Source of the DNA: Myxococcales bacterium
Lineage (GTDB): Bacteria; Myxococcota_A; Bradymonadia; UBA4248
Assembly (NCBI GenBank): GCA_004554395.1
Contig: SFMP01000003.1
Span: forward strand, 1 to 15,148
Direction: 5' to 3'
Length of the DNA: 15,148 nt
Part shown: one piece after another, positions 6,466-12,490 of the stretch
Layout: each line of letters opens with the position of its first letter
Numbering within the stretch: position 1 is the first letter of the stretch
The notes under the pieces: model-generated
Told to the model about the DNA's origin: nothing
Database searches by the model: none
The model's input: the letters and a program-made list of their open reading frames with translations, nothing else
Program-made: the position numbers and the translations under genes

Positions 6466-7437
6466 CTAAGGCGTCGGGAGTGGCGCATAATTCCTTATCG
6501 CCTCGGCGATGGCGTCGACGAGCTTGGCCATCTGCTTGGGCTGCGTCGTCGATATTCCCTCGTCGGCGTGCGACAAAAACGCCATCTCTAGAACGACGGC
6601 GGGAACTTTCGCGCGAGTTAATACCGTAAAATCGCCCGGTTTAACACCGCGATCTAAGACGTCGAAGCGATGGCGCATCGCGCGATTAAAACCATCGGCT
6701 AAACGATATCCCAAAGCCCCCAAACGCGTGCGCTCGGCTGCCAATTCATCGGTCACCTCGACACCCGCCTTCTCGAGATCGGCGCGCCAATAATCGCCCG
6801 ACCAAAAGCTCTCAAATCCCACGGCATCGGGATTCTTCGAACTATTAAAATGAAGGCTCAAGAATAAATCGGCTTGCAACTCATTGGCTCGCTCGATCCG
6901 ATCGACGAGCGATATCGTCGTATCGCGATCGCGCGTCAAGATGATTTCGACATCGGGCATTTCTCGGCGCAGTTTATCGGCCAAGAGCAAGGCGACTTGG
7001 AGCGTCAAATATTTCTCGTGGATACCGGCGACCCCTACGGCGCCCTCGTTTGTGCCACCATGCCCCGGATCGATGACGATGCGTTTCACCGGGCCGCTAG
7101 GCTCGACCGGATCGGGAACGGGGAATGCCCATGGCGATTTCGGCTTCGCCGTCGCTTTCTGTTCCGTGGCGCCGGCGACTTGAGTTCCACTAGCCGGCAT
7201 TGCCGGCGCAACGACGACAGGCGCCGGCGCCGCCATCGCTAGCACTTGTTCCGATCCCGGCGCGGGCGCCTCGTTTGCCGTTCCAGCCACCGATGCCGCC
7301 GCCTTTTCTTGCGACGCCATTTGGATATTCTTTTGCTCCGGATGCGCTTGGGCTATCGATCCGCCGTTCCAAGAGGCTAGAAGCCCAACGGCTACGGCAA
7401 CAGTTAGAGATGTCTTCAATAGGCGTAGATGAGGCAT
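6466..7437 (-). CDS. N-acetylmuramoyl-L-alanine amidase (Amidase_3, AmiC-like)
   Basis: This 323-residue exported protein has a signal peptide (about 1-31, ending GGSIAQA) and an Ala/Pro-rich linker (about 45-110). A zinc amidase domain follows (about 117-320). Zinc ligands typical of the family are visible: H126 in DPGHGG, E141 in HEKYLTL and H196 in SLHFN. The catalytic E284 lies in VLEMAFLSH. The enzyme cleaves the bond between N-acetylmuramic acid and L-Ala, typically for daughter-cell separation and sacculus turnover. No AMIN domain is present; the disordered linker may serve as a spacer. GGAG lies six bases upstream of ATG. It is the first gene of a probable three-gene operon with the 107-residue protein and the L,D-transpeptidase. 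Confidence 0.93.
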   Translation of the reverse strand: MPHLRLLKTSLTVAVAVGLLASWNGGSIAQAHPEQKNIQMASQEKAAASVAGTANEAPAPGSEQVLAMAAPAPVVVAPAMPASGTQVAGATEQKATAKPKSPWAFPVPDPVEPSGPVKRIVIDPGHGGTNEGAVGVAGIHEKYLTLQVALLLADKLRREMPDVEIILTRDRDTTISLVDRIERANELQADLFLSLHFNSSKNPDAVGFESFWSGDYWRADLEKAGVEVTDELAAERTRLGALGYRLADGFNRAMRHRFDVLDRGVKPGDFTVLTRAKVPAVVLEMAFLSHADEGISTTQPKQMAKLVDAIAEAIRNYAPLPTP

Positions 7438-7513
7438 CGTCTCTCCAAAAGTTTATGCGATTGATGCGATGATCGGGCGAATTTTATGCGCCTTTCGGCG
7501 ACGCCGCATCGCT

Positions 7514-7542
7514 TCGCCTATGGGCAAACACCCGATAGGCGA
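7514..7542. promoter_or_regulatory. Hairpin between the MFS and amidase genes
   Basis: TCGCCTATGGG (7514-7524) pairs with CCC-g-ATAGGCGA (7531-7542): 11 bp with a single bulged G and a CAAACA loop. Neither strand has a T-run behind it, so it is not a canonical terminator. It could be an intercistronic processing or stability element. The remainder of 7438-7562 shows no gene. Confidence 0.4.
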
Positions 7543-7562
7543 CACCGCGATGAACCTACGAC

Positions 7563-7739
7563 AATCCCCATCTATGGCAAGTTTTCGGGCTTCGCTGCCT
7601 CGTCGGTTTGCGCCGGATCGGCAGCCTTCTTTTTGTCGACGGCTCGGCAAATCCCCATCTATGGCAAGTTTTCGGGCTTCGCTGCCTCGTCGGTTTGCGC
7701 CGGATCGGCAGCCTTCTTCCCGTCGACGGCTCGGCAAAT
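7563..7739. repeat. Tandem duplication (87-bp unit) of the MFS gene 3' end
   Basis: Bases 7563-7652 and 7650-7739 are direct copies offset by exactly 87 bp and almost identical over 90 bp. They differ only at three adjacent bases: TTT at 7632-7634 against CCC at 7719-7721. On the coding (minus) strand this is AAA (Lys) against GGG (Gly). The right copy encodes the last 27 residues and the stop of the MFS protein. The left copy lies after that stop and repeats the same tail with its own stop, in the same frame since 87 is 29 codons. Confidence 0.95.
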
Positions 7740-9038
7740 CGCCGTATAGATGACGAGTGCAACGCCTGCAACGGCGGCAATCCCCACGAAATAATACCAA
7801 ATGTGATGGGCATTTTCGTAATACGTCGCTATTTCGGCGTCCGACAGCCCCGCGGGCAACGTCTCTCGCGCTGGGCAATATTTGTCGAGCAAGAAACCGC
7901 TAATAAAGAACCCAAATATCGCCGAGAAAAACGAATGCAAATGCGAAAATCCAAGATAAACGCCTTCTTCGCCCTTGGGCGCTTGGAGCGAAAAATACTC
8001 TAAAAAACGAGGCGATATAAAGCATTCGGCGAGCCCTTGGAGCGCAATACCGACGACGAGCATAAACGTAAACGGATGAAGTCCCATAATCGACGATCCA
8101 AAAGCGTCGTTCAACCATGGGCCCAAGCTCATCGCAAACGCCGAAAACGGCATGATAAACATGCCTATCGTCATCGAAGTAATCGCCTTTTTATGCCGCA
8201 TCCACTGCGTCACGAATATGACGCATATCACGACGACGAGCGGGTTCACGTTCGCAATCCACTCAGGGCGAGCCGATTCGCCAACCGTGCGTATCACGTA
8301 TTTGGGCATCGTCGCATAGAGTTGTTGCTGAACTGTCCAAAACCCAGCGATGATAATCGTCAAGGCCATCAACCGCGCATTGATCAATATCTTACCAAGG
8401 CTCCGAAACAGTTCGCCAAACGATTTGCGCTCGGTTTCTCCGCTCTCGGGATGATAAAACAATATCGCAATGATGAGTGCGACGGCGCAAACCGCCGCCG
8501 AGAAAAAGTTCACGTAATGGAGCCCAATTTCTTGGCGAATAAACGGGATAAACGTCTTGCCCAAAAATGCGCCAATATTGACGGTCCAATAAAAGAGCGA
8601 AAACCCGCGGGCGCGGTTCGATGCATTCGTCGTCTTCGCCACCGTCCCCGTAATCAATGGTTTGATAAACGCCGCGCCAAACACGAGAACGCATAAAAAC
8701 AGGCAAACCGATACTTTCGTCGTCCATACGCCCAGCATGCCATAACCAAACGTCAACAGCGAAAACGCCAATATCATCGCCGTGCGGAACCCGATGCGGT
8801 CGGCGATTATCCCCATAAATGGCGGCAACAAATAAAGCGCACCCGAGAACAAACCCGATATCACACCCGCTTCGATATCTGTAAAACCGACGACGCTCGA
8901 CAAATAAAGCGTAATTAAAATGAAAAATCCGTAGTATGCCGCTCGCTCGCAAAGCTCCATCGAATTGGCAAACCAAAACGTCTTCGGAAAACGCCACGAT
9001 GAGGGCGCATTCTCGTTCGTCGTAACCGTCTCTGACAT
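7659..9038 (-). CDS. MFS transporter, POT/PTR2-like (proton-dependent peptide transporter family)
   Basis: This 459-residue integral membrane protein has about 12 hydrophobic segments. Near the N-terminus is ELCERAAYYG (E28, E31, R32), the ExxER motif that couples proton and peptide transport in POT proteins. A loop with DRIGFRTAMI after the second helix fits the MFS signature between TM2 and TM3. The tail is soluble and charged (DGKKAADPAQTDEAAKPENLP). POT members import di- and tripeptides, possibly murein peptides given the neighbouring amidase and endopeptidase; that last link is inference. AGGAGA lies about five bases upstream of ATG. The 3' end is tandemly duplicated: read-through of its TAG would add 29 residues repeating the tail. 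Alternatively it is a general MFS member outside POT. Confidence 0.83.
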   Translation of the reverse strand: MSETVTTNENAPSSWRFPKTFWFANSMELCERAAYYGFFILITLYLSSVVGFTDIEAGVISGLFSGALYLLPPFMGIIADRIGFRTAMILAFSLLTFGYGMLGVWTTKVSVCLFLCVLVFGAAFIKPLITGTVAKTTNASNRARGFSLFYWTVNIGAFLGKTFIPFIRQEIGLHYVNFFSAAVCAVALIIAILFYHPESGETERKSFGELFRSLGKILINARLMALTIIIAGFWTVQQQLYATMPKYVIRTVGESARPEWIANVNPLVVVICVIFVTQWMRHKKAITSMTIGMFIMPFSAFAMSLGPWLNDAFGSSIMGLHPFTFMLVVGIALQGLAECFISPRFLEYFSLQAPKGEEGVYLGFSHLHSFFSAIFGFFISGFLLDKYCPARETLPAGLSDAEIATYYENAHHIWYYFVGIAAVAGVALVIYTAICRAVDGKKAADPAQTDEAAKPENLP

Positions 9039-9198
9039 GCAATCTCCTAAAAAAAATTGTCGAGATGAAATGAATCGTGTAATGGCGTTCGTCGCGTCGC
9101 GCGATCGCTTCTCTGGCGCCGCGTCTCGTCACGCACAACCTGTGGCACAATATGGTCTGTACAACCACATCGCGCCAAAGGATGATGATTGCCACAAT

Positions 9199-9225
9199 TT
9201 GCAGTACATTTGCAAATCCTTGCAA
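9199..9225. promoter_or_regulatory. Phased TTGCA repeats with a palindrome (candidate operator)
   Basis: TTGCA occurs at 9199, 9210 and 9220, spacings of 11 and 10 bp, about one helical turn, so all face the same side of the DNA. The middle copy is inside a perfect 10-bp palindrome, ATTTGCAAAT (9208-9217). The site lies in the 431-bp divergent gap (9039-9469) between the MFS and MATE genes. I see no gene in the gap and no convincing -35/-10 pair. Confidence 0.4.
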
Positions 9226-9415
9226 CCATCTTGTCACGTTCCCGCCGTATTCCCCCCGCTTTTGGCACATTTGCTCGCTCGCGCAGCCGCGCCAAACCGA
9301 GCAAAAGCCAATACCGATCTTGAGCAAAAATCGCGAATTCTGGGAATGCAATGCGCGAAGTCATTGCTCAAAAGTGCGATCTCGCGTCTGGAATCCCCCA
9401 ACCAGATGTCAATTG

Positions 9416-9437
9416 GCTACGCCCTTTGGCGCGTAGC
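9416..9437 (+). promoter_or_regulatory. Leader hairpin upstream of the MATE gene
   Basis: GCTACG pairs with CGTAGC and the stem continues as C-C over G-G with one bulged C around CTTT. The outer CCCCAA (from 9396) can pair with TTGGGG (about 9440-9445). The hairpin ends some 30 bases before the start codon, just ahead of a short T-run (GTTTTT) and the ribosome site AGGAA. It could modulate expression of the exporter; a weak attenuator is one possibility. Confidence 0.35.
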
Positions 9438-9469
9438 ATTGGGGTAACGTCGTTTTTAGGAATCGATTC

Positions 9470-10846
9470 ATGTCTGTTGCTCACGAAGAGCGCGCTCTCA
9501 TCCTCGGGCACGCGCCCATTCCAAAACTCATCTGGAAATTCTCACTCCCAGCTATCGCCGCCATGGTCGCTAGCTCGCTATACAATATCGTTGCGGGCAT
9601 ATTCATCGGCCATCTCGGTGCCTACAACATTTCAGGCGTCGGGCTCACCGCCCCATTCATGAACCTCGCCGCGGCCTTCGGATCCCTCGTCGGCGTCGGC
9701 GCGAGCGTCGTCTGCTCCATCGCGCTTGGCGAAAAAAACTACGAAAAAGCTCGCCGCGTCCTCGGCAATCTCGTCGTCCTCAACCTCATCATGGGCATCG
9801 CCTTTTCCGTCGTCGGCCTCATCTTCCTCGATCCCATCCTCATCTTCTTCGGCGCTAGCGATAACACCCTCCAACCCGCACACGACTACATGCGCATCAT
9901 CCTCTACGGCAACGTCTTCGCGCACATGTACCTCGGGCTCAACTCCGTCTTGCGCGTCATCGGCTACCCCGTCACCGCCATGATGCTCACGTTCATCTCC
10001 GTCATCATCAACATCATCCTAGCCCCCATCTTCATCTACGGGCTCGAACTCGGCGTCCAAGGCGCCGCACTCGCCACTGTGCTCTCCGAAATCGCCTGCT
10101 GCGCCATCCTCGTCGCCATCTTCCTCAAACGCAACAAAACCGTCTACATCGAAAAAGACAAGCTCAGCCCCACCCCTGCCCTCATCCGGCACATGTTCGC
10201 CATCGGCGCCCCAAACTTCTTCACCAACGCCGCCGCATGCTTCATCGTCGTGCTGCAAAACTTCAACCTCCTCAAATACGGAAACGACCTCTACATCGGC
10301 GCCTTCTCCATCATCAATCGCGTCGCCATCTTCTTCTTCATGATCATCCTCGGATTCTCGCAAGGCATGCAACCCATCGTCGCCTACAACTACGGCGCCA
10401 AACAATACGACCGCATCTGGAAGGCATTCAAAATGACCCTCATCTGCGCCCTCTGCGCCACAACCCTGGGCACCGTCGTCTGCGAAGTCTTCCCCACCGA
10501 AATCACCAGCATATTCGTCGAAGGCCAATCCATCCTCGACCGCGAACTCATCGATGTCACCACACAAGCCTTCCGCATCGTCATGTCCACCTTCTGGATT
10601 ATCGCCACACAAGTCGTCGGTTCAAACTTCTTCGCCAGCATGAATCAACCCGGAAAATCCCTCTTCCTCTCCCTCACCCGACAAGTCATCTTCATCATCC
10701 CCCTCCTCCTCGTCCTGCCCCCCATCCTCGGCGTCAATGGCGTCTGGTTCACCATCCCCATCTCCGACGCCGCCGCCGCAACACTCGCCATCGTCTTGCT
10801 CCTGCGCGAGTGGAATAAACAAAAATCTCTCCACGTCATACAATAA
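9470..10846 (+). CDS. MATE family multidrug efflux transporter
   Basis: This 458-residue membrane protein has about 12 hydrophobic segments. The MATE pattern is clear: it starts PIPKLIWKFSLPAIAAMVASSLYNIVAGIFIG, has VNxxL/NIILAPIFI in the middle, and repeats in the second half (RVAIFFFMIILGFSQGMQPIVAYNYGA, a classic MATE block). These transporters export cationic drugs or metabolites by Na+ or H+ antiport; the sequence is closer to the MepA/DinF style than to NorM. AGGAA lies about eight bases upstream of ATG. Codon use is strikingly C-ended (ATC, CTC, GTC, GCC), unlike the flanking genes, which makes the opposite strand open over long stretches. It is divergent from the MFS gene and monocistronic. 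Confidence 0.92.
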   Translation: MSVAHEERALILGHAPIPKLIWKFSLPAIAAMVASSLYNIVAGIFIGHLGAYNISGVGLTAPFMNLAAAFGSLVGVGASVVCSIALGEKNYEKARRVLGNLVVLNLIMGIAFSVVGLIFLDPILIFFGASDNTLQPAHDYMRIILYGNVFAHMYLGLNSVLRVIGYPVTAMMLTFISVIINIILAPIFIYGLELGVQGAALATVLSEIACCAILVAIFLKRNKTVYIEKDKLSPTPALIRHMFAIGAPNFFTNAAACFIVVLQNFNLLKYGNDLYIGAFSIINRVAIFFFMIILGFSQGMQPIVAYNYGAKQYDRIWKAFKMTLICALCATTLGTVVCEVFPTEITSIFVEGQSILDRELIDVTTQAFRIVMSTFWIIATQVVGSNFFASMNQPGKSLFLSLTRQVIFIIPLLLVLPPILGVNGVWFTIPISDAAAATLAIVLLLREWNKQKSLHVIQ

Positions 10847-10888
10847 TGTACGACTCAAGAATATATTAACTCCTCACATCATACAAAC

Positions 10889-10913
10889 GAAGCTCCCCAT
10901 CTTTGGGAGCTTC
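10889..10913 (+). terminator. Hairpin after the MATE gene (probable terminator)
   Basis: A perfect 9-bp stem, GAAGCTCCC (10889-10897) with GGGAGCTTC (10905-10913), has a 7-nt loop. It starts 42 bp after the stop codon. No T-run follows on either strand, so it may need Rho or act as a 3'-end stabiliser. Confidence 0.5.
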
Positions 10914-11067
10914 CAAACGAGTGTCATAGCGCCAGTTTCGGTTTATATTATCAGTTGCATCATCTGCGTTTATATAATTATACACATATATTCAAAGTAA
11001 TACAAACGCGTTCTTTAATATTAAAACAATGATCTCATATATATATATATAACGATGACGACTCGAC
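10914..11067. other. AT-rich gene-free spacer with an (AT)7 tract
   Basis: This stretch is far more AT-rich than anything else in the window and has no supportable gene. It contains TATAAT-like words (for example 10973-10978) and an AT dinucleotide run of seven units at 11037-11050. Several -10-like hexamers exist but none has a good -35 at 16-18 bp, so I cannot place a promoter with confidence. It marks the junction between the MATE gene and the methyltransferase island. Confidence 0.55.
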
Positions 11068-11112
11068 GTGGCGCAAGTCGGTCGATTCATCTGTGCTTTT
11101 TTTGAGTTTTGG

Positions 11113-11225
11113 GTGGGGGAAGTCTCCCCCTACGCCTGGCACACGCCACGATGTCGCTATCGTGGCGGTACCATGCTACCCCCTCTACGTACCCCCGCGC
11201 TACGCGCACCCCCTTGCGCAGGGGG
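11113..11225. other. Three consecutive hairpins in non-coding DNA
   Basis: Hairpin 1: GTGGGGGA with TCCCCCTAC (11113-11133, one bulged T, loop AGTC). Hairpin 2: perfect 9-bp CGCCACGAT with ATCGTGGCG (11144-11167, 6-nt loop). Hairpin 3: CCCCCT with AGGGGG (11209-11225, 5-nt loop). No coding sequence or ribosome site is supportable here. The density suggests a structured leader RNA or remnant repeat elements. Confidence 0.5.
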
Positions 11226-11230
11226 AATGC

Positions 11231-11285
11231 TCGCACTTTTTGTGCGAAAAAGTGTTTCAGAAAAACGACCGTTTTTTTGAAACAC
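11231..11285. promoter_or_regulatory. Overlapping, mutually exclusive hairpins
   Basis: Fold A: TCGCAC-ttttt-GTGCGA (11231-11247). Fold B: CACTTTTT-gtgcg-AAAAAGTG (11234-11254), which excludes A. Fold C: a 15-bp stem at 11252-11285 (14 pairs with one G-U, plus a closing C-G, loop GACC), which shares GTG 11252-11254 with B. The arrangement is like an attenuator or switch, but no ligand motif is recognised. Confidence 0.45.
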
Positions 11286-11367
11286 ATCGCGCGAGAGAAA
11301 AATGGCGCAGTTGCTACATTCGAACTGCTAAAAAAGCGTTTAACATAAACGGTCGTTAAACTGAAAC
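11254..11367. promoter_or_regulatory. Pair of inverted 21-bp elements with palindromic cores (candidate operators)
   Basis: The element at 11254-11274 reads GTTTCAG, AAA, then AACGACCGTTT. The reverse complement of 11347-11367 reads GTTTCAG, TTT, then AACGACCGTTT, so 18 of 21 match and the only difference is the middle triplet. Each core is itself near-palindromic (AACG-NN-CGTT) at 11264-11273 and 11348-11357, 84 bp apart centre to centre. The right element ends 46 bp before the methyltransferase start. No target-site duplication is visible, so a regulator-binding pair is as likely as a mini-element. Confidence 0.6.
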
Positions 11368-11380
11368 GCGCTTACGCGTT
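11365..11380. promoter_or_regulatory. Perfect inverted repeat just upstream of the methyltransferase
   Basis: AACGCG-CTTA-CGCGTT is a perfect 6-bp inverted repeat at 11365-11380, 33 bp before the ATG. It is flanked by a second layer, GAAACG (11363-11368) with CGTTTC (11385-11390). It could be a third binding site, related in its AACG...CGTT ends to the two cores upstream, or a leader hairpin that occludes the weak ribosome site. Confidence 0.45.
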
Positions 11381-11413
11381 GCATCGTTTCGAGAGCTAAG
11401 CGATGGAAATTCG

Positions 11414-12490
11414 ATGCGGTTTCGGTTAGGTGAGCTATTTTGTGGGCCCGGTGGACTGGCTTTAGGTGCGATATCGGCAGATATCGGAAGGGATGACTAT
11501 CGCATCGTCCATGCCTGGGCGAGCGATTACGATGGTGCAACGTGTGAAACGTATCGACGAAACATTTGCCCCGACGATCCCCAATCCGTCATTTGCGAAG
11601 ATGTCCACGCGCTCGCACTCGAAACGCTCAGTCCCATCGACGCACTCGCTTTTGGCTTCCCGTGCAACGACTTCTCGGTTGTTGGGCAACGACGCGGCGT
11701 CGAGGGTAAGTTTGGCCCTCTCTATGCCTATGGCATCAAGGCGTTAAAAATTTATAAACCGATGTGGTTTTTGGCAGAAAACGTCGGGGGGCTAAAGAGC
11801 GCAAACGACGGCATGGCGTTTCGCACCATTACAAAGGCGATGAACGAAGCAGGTTATCGACTTTATCCCCATCTATACGAATTTGAGCGCTACGGCGTTC
11901 CCCAAGCTCGACACCGCGTCATAATCGTCGGCATTCGCAAAGACTTGCCCTACTCATACGGCGTGCCAAAACCTCTAAATCGCCTAAAAACGTGCCGCGA
12001 AGCGATTTGCGATCCGCCAATTGAAAGCAATGCGCCAAATCACGAGTTGACGCAACAGTCCAATATCGTCGTCGAAAGATTGAAACACATTAAACCTGGC
12101 GAAAATGCATTCACTTCTAACCTTCCGAGCGAATTGCAACTCAACGTTTCGGGGGCAAAGATTAGCCAAATATACAAACGATTAGATCCGAATAAACCCG
12201 CCTATACGGTGACGGGATCGGGCGGTGGCGGCACGCATATCTACCATTGGAACGAACCGCGAGCACTCACCAATCGCGAACGCGCCAGGCTTCAAACATT
12301 TCCCGATTCATATATCTTTGCAGGCTCAAAAGAGCAGGTGCGAAAACAAATTGGCATGGCAGTTCCGCCCATGGGAGCAAAGATCATTTTCGAAGCCATA
12401 CTCAAATCATTCGCCTCGATTCCCTACCCGAGTATCCCTATCAATATGCCCATATCGGAGGATTTGATATGCAAGATTATTGGTGGATAA
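11414..12490 (+). CDS. DNA (cytosine-5) methyltransferase
   Basis: This 358-residue enzyme has the C5-methyltransferase motifs in order. Motif I is LFCGPGGLALGA (AdoMet binding, about 8-19). Motif IV is GFPCNDFS with catalytic C84. Motif VI is AENV (E122). Motif VIII is QARHR (164-168). A short target-recognition region spans about 180-260, and motifs IX-X follow as LTNRERARLQTFPD and QIGMAVPP. Motif X has Met where Asn is most usual (GNAVPP). It transfers a methyl group from AdoMet to cytosine in a specific DNA site; the site cannot be read from sequence. The start is ATG 11414 with only GGA six bases upstream. The 3' end overlaps the ATPase gene by 22 bp, so the two are translationally coupled and form one system. 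Regulation probably uses the palindromes upstream. Confidence 0.95.
   Translation: MRFRLGELFCGPGGLALGAISADIGRDDYRIVHAWASDYDGATCETYRRNICPDDPQSVICEDVHALALETLSPIDALAFGFPCNDFSVVGQRRGVEGKFGPLYAYGIKALKIYKPMWFLAENVGGLKSANDGMAFRTITKAMNEAGYRLYPHLYEFERYGVPQARHRVIIVGIRKDLPYSYGVPKPLNRLKTCREAICDPPIESNAPNHELTQQSNIVVERLKHIKPGENAFTSNLPSELQLNVSGAKISQIYKRLDPNKPAYTVTGSGGGGTHIYHWNEPRALTNRERARLQTFPDSYIFAGSKEQVRKQIGMAVPPMGAKIIFEAILKSFASIPYPSIPINMPISEDLICKIIGG

Noticed and set aside
7453..7878. Frames on both strands across the duplicated MFS tail that translate as repeated Arg/Ser-rich peptides
   Set aside because: They are out-of-frame readings of the 87-bp duplication and the MFS gene end, without ribosome sites.
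8392..9351. A 319-codon minus-strand frame covering the MFS 5' end and the divergent gap
   Set aside because: Out of frame with a clear membrane transporter; Arg/Cys-rich product without features.
9632..10612. Long minus-strand acidic frames opposite the MATE gene (9632-9925 and 10019-10612)
   Set aside because: Explained by the C-ended codons of the MATE gene; low-complexity Asp/Glu/Gly products.
10237..10818. A 193-codon plus-strand His/Arg-rich frame in the MATE gene
   Set aside because: Frame-shifted reading of the MATE gene; the transporter frame is continuous and has family motifs.
11068..11359. Several short frames in the hairpin region before the methyltransferase
   Set aside because: They cross perfect hairpins, lack ribosome sites and have no conserved features; a controller (C-protein) gene was looked for and not found.
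11254..11367. Mobile mini-element bounded by the 21-bp inverted repeats
   Set aside because: No flanking target-site duplication and no transposase nearby; kept as candidate operators instead.
12247..12468. Upstream start for the MORC ATPase at 12247
   Set aside because: It would overlap the methyltransferase by over 240 bp; ATG 12469 has a near-perfect GGAGGA at 6 nt and begins the recognisable domain.
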